Notes: generated by a model from the sequence alone, not told the origin. Positions 11,841 through 23,875 are shown, counted from the first letter of the stretch. The stretch is DNA of 64,000 bases from Dichomitus squalens LYAD-421 SS1 (GCF_000275845.1 NW_006766891.1:975469-1039468), one strand, 5' to 3'. Made by a program: numbers and translations.

Positions 11841-11878
11841 CGTCCAAAAGTGGTGGCGACTTAGTGAACTGCACCATA
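11841..11878 (-). repeat. right terminal inverted repeat
   Basis: This is the exact inverted copy of 11081-11118, ending in TA 3 nt from the stop codon of the neighbouring gene. Confidence 0.9.
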
Positions 11879-11881
11879 GCT

Positions 11882-12880
11882 CTAAGCACCTCCGCCATCC
11901 CCCGATCCGCGAACCCACGCGACCCGTCCATACAGCGTCCCACCAGCCAACTCGTCTTTGCCTTCTAGGACGAAGAACCCCACTTCGTACACGCTCGCCC
12001 CCCGCGCACGCACGTACGCCAGCTCCTCTTCGTCCTGCGCGGCGCGGAGGATGAGCTGCGTGGGGGCAGATACTAAGCTGACGCGGGACGGCTGAGGGTC
12101 GAGATCCCAGGCGATCTCGGACGACGTCGACGTGCGCGGGGCGGAGCCGAGGACGGACGTGAGCTGGTTGGCCGTGCCGTCCAACTCCTCCCGCGGGACG
12201 AGGATCTTGAAGTACGCGATCCCTTGTGCGGTGTTCGGGTGCGTGATGTTCGAGGGTTCAAGCGGGACCTGACGTACGTGGGAGCAATGGCGTTAGGGAA
12301 CGCTCGAGCGCATCTGACGACAGCTACATAGCTTACCCGCAGCTCTCTGGGGGTCAAGTCCCCGCAGTAAAACGGTGACCGGAAACGCTCCTCGCCGCCC
12401 ACGCGGCCGGTGATGGTCCACTGCAGCAGCGCCCCGTCCGCGTCCCGACTGCGCTCGCCCCGTATCTCGGGCTCGTACCGCACCGCGGTCCCTTCCTTCT
12501 CTGCGCGGGCGTTGATCGCCTCCGCGATGGAGGGCGCGCCCCCGTTCCCGGCGAAGGCGTAGTCGATCCACCCGGACTGCTTCTGTGCCCAGCCGTGGGT
12601 GCTGTTCGCGGGCGGGGGGGCGACGAAGTGGGCGAGCTCGAGGTAGGTGCCGTCTGCGAAGACGACGAGCGCGTTCGCGGTGAGGCCATGGGAGTGGGTG
12701 CCTCCGGGGGAGATGCTGGGATCGTGTCGAGATCAACGTATGTACATGTAGATGGTGCGCGGGGGCTGCGGGGACGTACGTGAAACCCAGCGCGCGGAAC
12801 GCCTCGATGCATTCCGGCAGGGTTCGTGGAGGGACCAGGTGCAGAATATGGTCCAGGGTTTTCGTTGAAACGTTGGCCAT
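11882..12880 (-). CDS. Glyoxalase-like (VOC superfamily) protein, copy 2
   Basis: This is the tandem paralogue of the gene at 9306-10307, of the same VOC family and also of unknown substrate. It starts MANVSTKTLDHILHLVPP at 12880. The two introns sit at positions matching copy 1: after GFT (gtacgt donor) and after CGDLTPREL-R. Spliced text includes TISPGGTHSHGLT, FADGTYLELAHF, WIDYAFAG and GIAYFKILVPREELDG. The end is WVRGSGDGGGA, then a TAG stop at 11882-11884. A transposon begins 3 nt past the stop, so the normal 3' untranslated region and polyadenylation context are replaced by element sequence. The coding frame itself is unbroken. Confidence 0.82.
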
Positions 12881-15094
12881 ACCACCTCGCGATTCGCTCA
12901 GGTCTCAGCACGATGGCACTGCACTTGAGGCTGTACGCTGCGAATGTCAAAGGACTCGGGCAGGGTTGGTCAGCATCTCACGACGATCCGGCCACGAACG
13001 CGCCATACCTTCCCATGGGTGTGACTGTGTCGTTCTGACATATCATGTGGCCGTGACGAGACGCGTGTCAGGTTCCACTACCCATACTTGCACTGCATGC
13101 CCGTGGTCAATATGCCCTGGTCGGAGAGTAGCCCAGCCAATGAAACGTTCTCACGTGAAATCTGAGACTGTGGTCGCCGCTCAGTACTCACCAACGGTTT
13201 CGAAAGTCATGAGACACAAAACGGTACTGATGTTTGTGATCGAAGATGGATGTCAACTTATGACTGCGCACACCAGAATCCTCCGCATGTGTACTAGAGG
13301 ATACCGTAGCGCATAGAGTACTTTGGGTCGACGTCGTAGTCCTGGAGGTCGTTGCTCAATATGCAATATCGGAGCGATGGTAGCCTTCGATGCACGGACA
13401 GTGAGAGTGATCTATTGATGTGACTGCACAAGATGTCAATAAAATAGGCGTGGAGCCGCATAGTGAATGGTACTCAAGAGAAGGCACTGCTTGAGACTAG
13501 CCTCCGACTGAGGAGCTCATGATATTGTCGTGTCTGGAGTAAGTATGTAACCGTTCTGACCTGTAGCATGTTTCACGGAGTTTCCGGATGGCCGCGGAAA
13601 CCAGCGTGTTAGGCGCGCGGCACGGCCGGTCGTGTAGAAGGGAGCATTGGTCACCCGTCGTCGTCGGTGGATTGCCGCGAGAATCAAGCTGAATGGTACT
13701 GCCTGCCGTATCGGCCGTACTGGCAGTCCAACACAATTCGAAGCTGAGAAGACCGTCGTGAAGGGCTTGTGTACATCGCACGATGGGCCCTTGTCAGAGT
13801 CGCTGACCTCCGGCTTTCGCTCCGCGCTACGAACAGGTGTTCCGCAAGATATCCTTGCCTTTCTGTGCAGCAGTCAATTCGCCAAATCGGTCAAACGACA
13901 ACTGTAGAATCGTACAGTGAGTCTGGAGTTCGTTCCATGTCAGCAGCAAGCCATCTCTTCGAAGCACAGAAGCCGCCAGTCTAATAGTAGTATTGGCCAA
14001 GCATTGGAAAGTAGTCCTTGGCATTATCCTCAAGTGGGAGTCGCAGCGCCCTTGAAGCCGAGACGACGGAGACGTCGACTGGGTAGAACGGGGCGGCGCC
14101 TAAGTGGACCCGATCCAATCTATCTAATCAGCTCCGCCACATCGACGTCGCATTTTACGAGCAGACTGAAGCCTACACAACCTTCCACAGTACTGGTGTC
14201 TCAAATTTCGAGGGCGAGTGCATATACGGCGCAGCATATAATGACTCATGCGCTTTGCGATGACAGTGCACCCTGCAAGAAGTGTCCTTCTCCTACATAG
14301 ACACGCTGGTATGTTCGTGACCATTGTCCAATCTAAACAGGTCTACACAGAGAGCTCATACTTCCCTTACTACCTCTACGCGAACACAGCCGGTACAAGA
14401 ATTGAACCGTTATCGTTCAAGAATTTTGTAACGCCGTAGGCGGTCTCATGTCAGCGTTCTACTCCGCATTCAAGTTGACTCGCGAGTGGTATAGGGATCC
14501 AATACGGTTGGACCTGCCATCATCGACCAACCTGCCACCTACTTTGTCAGGCCGTCACGAAAGAGCGCTCCTTCCCTGATCAGGCAGCTGGCAGGTTGGA
14601 CGGTGGTGGCGGGTTCGGCAGTATCTCCCTGTTTATGTATGCATTCCACATTGAATCGTACCGGAGGCCAGGGTGGGCGTGGCTCCACAAGGCCACCAAG
14701 CTTATCAACCATCTTAGTATGTGTTTGCAATCACTGCGTTCAAGTGGTGATCAGCTACGTGGCTTCATTAACCTCTTGCCCATCGTATATGCTTGTGGTG
14801 AAACCAGACGCTCCGGATGAGCCGTGGCACCATGTAAGGCGTCCTTCCGACTGCATCATGGAATCCAGCGTTTATGTTGTATGATTTTTGCGATAGAAAC
14901 CCACCTGATCAGATAACTGGAACGAAATAAGTTCCTCTATCCTGAAGCTATTGTCCGCCCGATCGGTCCCGCTTAACGGCCCGCCACTCCAGTGCCGACC
15001 ACCCGTCCCCTCAACTGACCTGGACTATTCTCTTCTTACACGACCACCATCGACCTCTGCTCATAATCTTGTCCGACCTCTCAGCCATCCACCC
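12881..15094. other. intergenic; left part of duplicated FunK1 unit
   Basis: From about 13482 to 15094 this DNA aligns by eye with about 19348-21004, the corresponding stretch before the second FunK1 gene. Shared landmarks include gtagaaggg, a ggtcacccgtcg block (13650 versus 19553), ctccgccac(a/g)tcgacgtc and the leader just before each ATG. 12881-13481 shows nothing recognisable. Confidence 0.6.
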
Positions 15095-17722
15095 ATGGAA
15101 ACTCTGTTGTGTTCCCCAGCACATATCGACCACAGTACTTTCTTGCAGACGTTCTGGCCGCTTCCTGCAGCCGACACACCCATCCTCAGGCAGAATCCCG
15201 CCCCAACCGATCATACTGTACGTGCTTTTCGCGATGCAGTAGCAAGAGCATCTGAACGTCAGAAGCGCACTCCTGCTGAATATATGGTGCGTTTATCTCC
15301 ATCATGCACGTTGTCAGGACTTTGGCCTAACCACCGTGGCACATGAGGTGTGGTTGGTCGACAAGCTGAAGTTGTGCAGCACGCATATGCTGTCCATTGA
15401 ACCCCCAGTGCGCGATGAATCTCTATGGGGCAGCTATCAATGGGGTCATCTGCAACCCCTCGACGATGTGCGCCCTGCATGGGCCCTCCCTCAGGTGCTC
15501 TTCCTGTTCACAGACGGGTTTCCTTCGCAAGAGGCCTGTACTCAGATCATAGTGAAGTTCGAGCACCAGTTCACTCTCCAGCATCTCACCGCGCTATACA
15601 TGGTGGTTGTCCACAATGACTCCCTGCGGCTCGTGCGCTACGACCGCTCGGGCACCATTGTCACTCCATGTACAGACTTCATCAGCGACCCAATGGTCCT
15701 TCCTGATCTCTTCTGGCGCCTCTCGGTGCTGACTGACGAGCAACTTGGTATGGATCCTACGGCTACTCCGATACTCCCTGGCTCCCCCGAACACGCGTTC
15801 ATGGACGACCTCGCTCGCAAACGTGTGGAAACCGACATAGACTGGCACGACGGGGCCGCAGTACCAGACATCGCCGACTCGCCCGATCCTGCGAGCGCAC
15901 AGCAATGGAGCAACGCGCGGAGCTGGTTTCGGGATTCGATCCACCCGAAGCCCGACGATCTGCTGTTGGCCCGGGACTTCACAGATGACCACCCGCGATG
16001 GAAGCTGCACGTACCTGCTGGGGCCGACGCGCCCCCGCACGAGTTCCTCGTCGGGGCGCCGATCGCGTTCAGTCCCTCCGTGCAGTTGAACACGCTCGAC
16101 CAGCGGAATCCCCGCGTCTTCGCGGCATATGACTGCACGACGAGGCAGCTCGTGTGCTTGAAGGATACGTGGAGAACGCACAAGGAGGAGAGATATTGGG
16201 GCAGACGCGAGGGGCTAGTGCTCGAGATGTTGAACAAGGCTGGAGTACCATTCGTTCCGACGCTCGTGTGCGAGGCGGAACTCCCTGGACAGGTGACGCA
16301 GACCCAACGGTTCCGGGACAGCGAGGATGGATATGGTACTCCACACATATTGGAGGTGCTCGCGCATTACAGAGTGGTGACGAAGGAGATTTGTGTATCC
16401 CTCGAGGAGATCAAGACGAGTCGTCAGTTGGTTCAAATTATAGGTGACTGTATCACTGGTGAGTTCGCCATCCTTTGAGGGCCCTCGCAGATTATGGCCT
16501 GACCTGGACGCTTTTAGGGCACGCTGAAGCCGCGAAGTCGTGTAGCATCCTCCATGGCGACATTAGCTATAGCAACATCATGATCTGCCCGATTGTGGAC
16601 TCCACGACAGACCCCGGCAACCCGACTGTGAAGTGGCGCGGGATGCTCATTGACTGGGAGCTTTGCCGACCTGTCCCAACGCCGGAGAATATCTGGAGGG
16701 TCTGCTTCATTGATGGTGGGGTAAGTCGTCCTCTCGGATACACACTTTTGTTGCGGCTGCTTATCAACGTGAGACTGCCGATCATGTAGCGCTCATGGGG
16801 GTACGTCTCGGTGGAATACATACGCATCGGACGTAAAGCCCTCAAAACACCAGACGAGCTCGAGTCATTCTTCTACGTCCTCCTAGAGGCGGCAGCCTAC
16901 CATCTTCCCAGCAACCTCGAGGACGAACAAAAGTTTGTGGACGCGTTCTTTTCCACCTCACTCCAACCGGGTGTTTCTACTCATTGCGGTTGGGGCGTCT
17001 CTAAGTGGAAGCTGTATGCGCTCGACCAGTGTCGCATCCTCCGTGCACCCGCCAGAGACGGCAGTGAGCTGCGTTTCTACCGGCGCCCCCGCCAGGACGT
17101 CGAAGAGGACGGGACTGAGCCGGTCGACCACGCGTTCAATGCTCTCCTCCTGGAGTACCTCTCGTGGTGCCACGGAGTACTCCGCGTCAACTGGAGACGC
17201 CTACGGAGGTATCCCTATGACCCGCCTGCTGGGCCCAATCCCGCGATAGACGAGCTTGACGTCGATAAGCTTGCCGCGAAGTTGAATGACCACGATGCAG
17301 TGCGGGAGTTGTTCGCGTCTGCGCTGAAGGTCTGGCCTGAGTATCCTGTGGATCTCGCCCTGCCGGCTGTTCAATCCGAACCCGGGCGGCCCGAGGATGG
17401 GGAGGCTTCTTCGAAGGCAGCGGCACTGGATGGTCAGGCTGGAGGAGAGAACGAGCGTGCGCCGGAGGAGAGCGGGGTAGAAGTCGGTGGCGTTAAAGCG
17501 CAGAGGATGACGAAGACGCAAACCAAGGAGCGCAGGAAGCAAACTAACAAAACAGCGGAACGGACAGAGAAGAAAGCGGGCGAAGCGGGTGCAAATTTGG
17601 GGAAGCCGCTCCCGAGCGAGCTCAAGATTCGAGTCAGTATCCCTGTTCGAAGCTCGCGGCGCATTCGGGGTGAACCTGCCCCAGATCCGGACGAGCCGCC
17701 TTCTAAGCGCAGCCGTCTATAG
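15095..17722 (+). CDS. FunK1 fungal-type protein kinase, copy 1
   Basis: This is a member of the FunK1 kinase family expanded in Agaricomycetes; substrates are unknown. Four exons, 15095-15286, 15348-16458, 16518-16720 and 16790-17722, give 812 residues. The core carries RQLVCLKDTWR (a Lys-containing strand), then LHGDISYSNIMI as the divergent catalytic loop and GMLIDWEL in place of the DFG segment, followed by DELESFFYVLL, a FunK1 hallmark. The C-terminal tail is basic and ends RRIRGEPAPDPDEPPSKRSRL, which could act in nuclear targeting. The gene at 21005 has the same four exons, with identical lengths for exons 1, 3 and 4. Kinase activity is inferred from motifs only. Confidence 0.88.
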
Positions 17723-18817
17723 ACTGGGCTACCGTGTACTGTCGGGTCCGCGGACAATAATACCAATGTATCTCATAGACTGCAGTGACTTTGTGTATAT
17801 CATCCTGGTTGTCTTCTCATCCATGCCCAACATACTCGGATATGGTGTCTGCTCGCACGGTCACAACTCTCAGACGACTTAAGCCATCACTTCACAACCG
17901 TGACTTCGAACACGAGGGCAGCGGTTTGCGTGACAGAGTGGACTACGTGTGCAAAAGCGTGTCGTGTGTGCCTTCACTTGTTCAGCAATAACGCTCAGTA
18001 ATCACCAAAGGGCGGTCAGTGACGGCATACAACAGGTGGGCTCCATGACCTTACAACCTTCAAGTTTCTGTAGTTTACAGCGATGTGCAGAATGATACGG
18101 AAAACGCATTTCGCGCGAGACCGGCGCTCAGAGAGACGCCAGACGGTCACGGGACTCAAACACTGACCGCTGTGACTTTGTTACTCATTGTGACAGAGGT
18201 GTGACACTTGGCCCTGAAGCACAAATGCGAGTTCTCTTCATTGGGCAAGTTAGTTATTGCTTCATGAGACATAGATCATGCCTTATATGTTATAATAATT
18301 TTTGATATGCTCCTCTATCTGCTATTATGAGCCTTGGGGGACCATCCTGAAGGGCTACTGTGACCAGGATAGCGCTCGGTCTCCGGCTCTTTCCTGGTGT
18401 CCGACAGCCCGGCACAGCGTTTGGGTCTCCGAGCGCCCAACAGGCGCTGGCTCACAAAAAATGCGTTTTCCGTATCATTCTGCACATCGCTGTAACGTTG
18501 ATCAGCGTACGTATTCGGTCATGAACTCCGAGCCTGACGAAGCTTCGGCTACCAAAAAGGCAGCAGTATACCTTCATGCGTCTTCTTGTGTAAGCCACAA
18601 ACAGATGCCTCGCAGTCATACATGTGCATCACGGTATATCAATCAGAAGACATTTGACTAGAGTTGCACCAATGCAATGTCCGAATATGCGTCAAGTCCA
18701 TCAGAATTCGTGCATTCACCGTGTACAACAATTCCCCACGGTGGTGTAGTCATGGCCTGCGAGAAACGCATTCAGTATAAGTTGTGCAGCGACCCGGAGC
18801 TGATGTCAGACTTACCT
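17723..18817. other. intergenic with MITE-like element
   Basis: Apart from the inverted-repeat element at 18076-18495 I see only the 3' flanks of the FunK1 copy 1 and cerato-platanin genes. Confidence 0.5.
18076..18495. mobile_element. MITE-like element with 36-nt inverted ends
   Basis: The left end reads TACAGCGATGTGCAGAATGA and continues through tacggaaaacgcattt. The right end is its exact inverse at about 18460-18495. Both outer dinucleotides are TA, suggesting a TA target duplication. The 420-nt interior has no coding frame. Size, inverted ends and lack of transposase fit a miniature inverted-repeat element of Tc1/mariner type. Its ends differ from those of the 11 kb element, so a different parent family is implied. 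Confidence 0.78.
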
Positions 18818-19258
18818 CTACAGCCCACAGACAGAGCTGTCAACAAGGGCCGCAACAGCATCGACGCGCCCCACTTCAGTGGCCTGTCCATTCGTAAGGT
18901 CATTGAGCGCCGCAAGCGCGATGTTCCACGTCCCAGCATCCGCATGGTCAATTGCGAGCACGTGAATGCTCTTCCCGTTGTAGCTCAGCTCCCAGCACGT
19001 CCCGCACTGGTCGCTGTTCCAGCCCGGGATCACGCCCGCACCGCCAATGTAGGGAAACGACGGGAGGCTGTCGAAGGTCGTGAAACCCTTGGTGAGCAGC
19101 CCATGTGAGCCGTCGGAGCAGGCGGTGGTAGCCAAAGAGTTCGAGCCGTTGTCGTAAGTCTGGTCGTAGGAGACCGAGACGGAGGAAGAGGTTGTCGCGC
19201 CAAGCGCGGTGGGAATGAAGGCGGCGAGGATGGAGAGGGTGAAAGTCTTGAACTGCAT
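18818..19258 (-). CDS. Cerato-platanin family secreted protein, copy 1
   Basis: Small secreted cysteine-rich protein of 146 residues, encoded without an intron. An N-terminal signal peptide (MQFKTFTLSILAAFIPTALG) is followed by SVSYDQTYDNG, the conserved cerato-platanin start. Then come CSDGSHGLLTKG, GGAGVIPGW and the CGTCWELSYNGKSIHVLAID block. The four family cysteines are present, plus a C-terminal Cys. Cerato-platanins bind chitin-derived material and act at the fungal cell surface, and many are elicitors. A TATATAA box lies about 130 nt upstream. A gtaagt site near 19370 and a cttcag acceptor near 19275 suggest an intron in the 5' untranslated region. The other three copies in this window have one coding intron. 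Confidence 0.92.
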   Translation of the reverse strand: MQFKTFTLSILAAFIPTALGATTSSSVSVSYDQTYDNGSNSLATTACSDGSHGLLTKGFTTFDSLPSFPYIGGAGVIPGWNSDQCGTCWELSYNGKSIHVLAIDHADAGTWNIALAALNDLTNGQATEVGRVDAVAALVDSSVCGL

Positions 19259-21004
19259 TATGGATGGTACTGAAGAAACGGCGGAAAAAAAGGGTCCAAC
19301 GACGAAGCGAAGGCGAAGGAGAAGATGTTCGAAGTTAAGGAGAGTACGAGATGCACTGCTGGAGACTTACCTCCATCTGACGGACCTCTTATATAGGCGA
19401 CGTTTGCTGCAATGCGCTCTTGCCAAACGATCCGATCCACGTCGCGGTGGGCGTGCGTCCTTGCCGACCTTCAGCACGTTTCACGCAGTTCACAAACGAC
19501 GGAAATCAGGGCTTAGGCGCACACAGCCGGTCGGGTAGAAGGGGGATATCGGTCACCCGTCGCCGTGCAAGGCGGCGGTCTGCACACACAACGCTGTCAC
19601 TGGATCGCCATGAACGGGCTTTCTGCGCGGCCGTGGGCGAAACGGCACCACGTTCCCATCGAACCTAGTAGAAAGACAGGCTGTACAGCACTGCCTCTAG
19701 CATCGGCTGTACTTGGGAGAAGAGCTGAGAAACCGGCAGAGTCGTATCGATATTGTTCGGGAACCCGGTGCACTCGTCGAGATCCTATTCGAAGGCTACG
19801 CCACGCGCGCGTGTTTCGCAAGGAATGGACACCTCTTCACGTACCGGCTTCGTTGAAATGTGTCGGCCACGATGGCGCTATTGCAGACATTCTGTCAGCA
19901 CACACGTGCAGTAAAATATTACACATACATACATCATTCGGTCCGCACACCTACAGCCGACAACGTCTTGGAAGACAACGCACAAGGCGATTGTGAAGTC
20001 GTACAGTGGCACGCAGGGTTCAGCGAGCGTTCAGGAAGGAACAACAGAAGTCAAGCAAGCAAGTAGTTCCCATCAAGCATGTCTCTCCTTTCTGCCGTGG
20101 ACAAGTTGCAAGTATAAAAGGGCCTAGTCGGTCAAAGTTGCAATGGCAGCTTCGGAAGAGTCCAAACGTCTCGTAAGCGTCTACTGAGATCCCGACCCGA
20201 TCTGCCGCCGCTCCGCCACGTCGACGTCCGCGTTCGGTCACCGTTGCTTGAACGTGAACGTAACATCTGGCAAGGCTTGTAATTTGCCTCTGCCATCTCA
20301 TGCATACCACTGTATGTTCATTATACTACCAAGTTAGCCACTTATCGTTTAACCAGGTATACCTTCGACAAACCGGTACGTCCAGATCTGTATTCATGTG
20401 AAGCTCACTAATTCCCCTGGCTATCTGAGTCCCAGCTGTTCTAAGCTTTGAGACTGCCTTTAGCTCACATGTCAGTAATGCACAGTCTCGGCTTTGGCGC
20501 CCTTCTTCTATAACTATAATCACTAGGAAGTGTTGGCTGTTCAGCCGATCTCCATGTAGCAGCATATGGGACCTGTCTGGATGAACTGAACTCAGTAAGG
20601 CTGGGAATACGAATCTTGACAATCCGGTAACTCGAACGAGACCATGGGTCAAGGAGCGGCATGGCCCAATCCTCCTCGCTTTTGCCGTGGTGTGACGACG
20701 TCTTGTGATGTTAAAAAAAGCTCACGTCCTATACAACACTTTCCAGGGCGGCCACCGAGTCTATATTGTATAATATCTGCGATGGCAGCTTACCAGACCA
20801 GATAGACAGAAAGAGCAAGGTCCTCTGAGTACTCCGTCCTCAAGCTATTGTTCGCTCGATCGGTCCCCGCTTAACGAGCCACTGCCCGCCCCCACGCCAC
20901 TTGCCGACTGTTCCTCGAACTGTTGCAGCGACCTGGAACATCTCCTCTTACCGCACCATTACCTACCGCCACTCATACATTTACCTTCGCTCTGTCATTC
21001 ACTC
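19259..21004. other. divergent promoter region, FunK1 duplication unit 2
   Basis: This separates the cerato-platanin (-) from FunK1 copy 2 (+). From 19348 on it aligns with 13482-15094. No coding region is evident. Confidence 0.6.
19389..19395 (-). promoter_or_regulatory. TATA box of cerato-platanin copy 1
   Basis: TATATAA on the minus strand about 130 nt before the ATG, a position similar to TATA boxes ahead of the other three cerato-platanin genes here. Confidence 0.6.
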
Positions 21005-23601
21005 ATGGAGTCCCTCATTAGGCGGCCAGCACGGATCGACTACGATATCTTCCTGCGAACGTTCTGGCCGACTCCCGCTCGCGACGCATCCATTCTCCGG
21101 CGGAATCCCGCTCCCACTAAGTATACCGCACGCTCTTTCCGTGATGCGGTAGCGAAAGATTCTGAACGCCAGAGCCGCACGCCTGGGGAATACATAGTAC
21201 GTCTCCGTGCACATTCAGTGGAAACGGGGTCTGACCACAGTGGCATAGCAGATGTGGTTGGTCGATAAACTGAGGCTCTGTCGGACGTACTCTCTGTCCC
21301 TTGAACCTCTAGCGCAAAATGGCGAACAATGGGGTCGTCTGCAACCCATCAGCGATCGGCGTCCTGCATGGGCCCGTCCTCAAGTGTTCTTTCTGTTCAC
21401 CACCAGTTTTCCTTCACCAGAGGCCTACTCTGATATCATAGAGAAGTTCGAGCACCAGTTCATTGTCCAGCATCTCATCTCGATATATATGGTCATCATG
21501 GACCGATACTGCATGCGGCTTATGCGCTACGACCGCGCTGGCTCTATCCTCACCCCATGGAAGGACTACACCCGCGATCCGATTGTTCTCCCCGACCTGT
21601 TCTGGCGCCTCTCAGTGCTCACCGACGAGCAACTCGGCTTGGACCCGACGGCGATTCCAATACTCCCTGGTTCCTCGGAGGACGTGTTCATGGACGACCT
21701 CGCCCGGAAACGCGTTGACACGGACATATCCTGGCGCGAGGGCTCTACGATTCCAGACATCATAGACTCTCCGGACCCTGCTAGTGCACCGCAGTGGAGT
21801 TACGCACGCAGCTGGTTTGGGGACTCGATATACCCCGCGCAAGACTCAATGGCACTCCCGGACTTTGCACACGATCACCCGCGATGGAAGCTGCTCGTTC
21901 CTTCTGGGGCCGACGTTCCGCCGCGGGAGTTTCTTGTTGGGGTCCCGATCGCGTTCCGCTGCTCTGAGAAGAGAGACGTGAAAGTAGACGAACGCAACAC
22001 CCGCGTCTTCGTCGCGTACGATTGCACGGCGAGGCAGCTCGTGTGCTTGAAGGATACCTGGAGAGCTGACAAGGAGGATACCTACCAGGCTGAACGCGAG
22101 GGGACTGTGCTGGAGAAGCTGAATGGAGCCGGGGTCCCTTTCGTTCCGACACTCATATGCGATGCCGATTTGCCTGGCCAAGAGACGCGGACGCAGCGAT
22201 TCTGGCCCATCGGGGATATTCATGATTGTGCGAAAGATCCGGTGCAGCGCGCACACTACAGATTGGCGACGAAGGAACTCTGCATGCACCTTTGTGAAGT
22301 CAAGAGGAGTCGTACGCTGGTTTCGATCATTGGCGATTGCGTTACTGGTGAGTACAGCACCTTCAATATGCACAACAGCACAGGCGCTGACGTGAACGCT
22401 TCTAGCACATGCTTCAGCGGCGGAGTTGGTGAACATCCTGCACGCCGACATCAGCTACGACAATATCATGATATGCCCGACCGTGGACTCTACAACAAAC
22501 CCCGCGAAACCAACCGTGAAGTGGCGAGGGATGCTCATCGATTGGGAGTTCCCTCGACCTGTCCCTACCCCCGAAAATCTCCTCGCCGTCGCCCGCATTA
22601 CCAGCAGAGTAAGTCGTCCCTTTCACCTCTCATCGACCACTCTGCTCACAACTTCACCAATCGTGCAGCGGTCTTGGAAGTATGCATCCGTTGAATACAT
22701 GCAGGCCGAACAGAGAGCTCTCCACACACAGGACGAGCTCGAGTCGTTCTTCTATGTCCTCCTGGACGGGGCTGTCCGCCATCTTCCCAGCAACCTTGAG
22801 AGCGTACGGGAGTTTGTGGACGCGTTCTTCGCCACGACACCATCTCAGAATTACCCTCACGGCTGGAGCGTCTCCCCCTGGAAGCTGGACGCACTCGATC
22901 AATGTCGCATCCTCCGTGCGCCCGCAAGGGACGGCAGTCAGCTACAGTTCTACTGGCACTCCCGCAGGGGAGGCGACGAAGACGGCGCCGAGCCCATCGA
23001 CCACGCATTCAACGCTCTCCTCCAGGAGTACCTCTCGTGGTGCCACGGAGTCCGTCGCGTCCACTGCGACTCGAAACTCTGGCACCGTGAGTATCTGCCC
23101 CCTGCCGAGCCCAACCCAGCGATCAAGAAACTGGATGTCGGGGAGCTTGCGGCGAAGCTAGACGACCACGGCGCCGTGCTGGCGTTGTTCCAGTCTGCGC
23201 TGAAAGCGTGGCCAGAATATCTGGTGGACGTCGCCCCACCAGCTGTTGTCAAACCCGAGCCGCGGGAGGATGGAGAGGCGTTTTGGAGGGCGATGGCGCT
23301 GCAGGGTGGAGTGGGCGAAGGCACCGCGCCTGCGGCGACGGAGAGCGAAGTGCTGGCCCGTGACGCGAGGATGCAGATGCTGAAGATGAGTGCTGAGGAG
23401 CGAAGGGAGCGAGTTGCGGAGACGAGAAAAGAGGACGCGGCGAAGGAGAAGATGCGCGAGGCGGGAGCAGCTTCGGTGAAGCCGCCCCCGAGGAAGACCA
23501 AGCCCCGGGTTAATTTGCCCGTTAGAAGCTCGCGGCGCATTCTGGGGGAACCTGCCACAGATCCGGACGAGCCGCCCTCCAAGCGTCGCCGCCGACGATA
23601 A
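21005..23601 (+). CDS. FunK1 fungal-type protein kinase, copy 2
   Basis: This is the tandem paralogue of the gene at 15095. Exons 21005-21196, 21252-22347, 22406-22608 and 22669-23601 give 807 residues. The motifs correspond: RQLVCLKDTWRADKED, LHADISYDNIMI as catalytic loop (Ala replaces the Gly of copy 1) and GMLIDWEF, then DELESFFYVLL. The basic tail ends RRILGEPATDPDEPPSKRRRRR. Splice sites and phases match copy 1 at all three introns. About 1.6 kb of upstream DNA was duplicated with the gene. Both copies are open throughout, so both may be functional. As with copy 1, the kinase call rests on family motifs. Confidence 0.88.
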
Positions 23602-23875
23602 GACGCAACTTATACCGTAGTCTCGATACTTCAGCCGACGTTCCTCTCTATCTGCTGTAGCCCTGCACTTATCATTATTGTCCTATTTGTCATCGTATCT
23701 TTCTCAGTAGCACTAGATAGACCAGATCGCCGGCACGGTTCTGTCTGTACACGCTTGCTCGTACCCGAGTACCTTGCATAGCGGGCAATCACTAATTTGT
23801 AATCATATTGAGATTCGAGGGACGGCATAGTGCATAGATTCATACAGTTAGCATAAAGTTACATGGCATGGATCA

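Larger units (their letters stand above)
11081..11878 (+). mobile_element. Internally deleted Tc1/mariner-like transposon with perfect TIRs
   Basis: Perfect 38-nt terminal inverted repeats lie at 11081-11118 and 11841-11878. They read TATGGTGCAGTTCACTAAGT inward from each end, and homology continues imperfectly for about 15 nt more. Both ends start with TA, as expected for Tc1/mariner TA target duplication. Inside is only the C-terminal part of a DDE transposase (see the separate entry), so the element is non-autonomous. Its right end lies 3 nt beyond the stop codon of the glyoxalase-like copy 2 gene, so it was inserted into that gene's 3' untranslated region. Confidence 0.88.
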
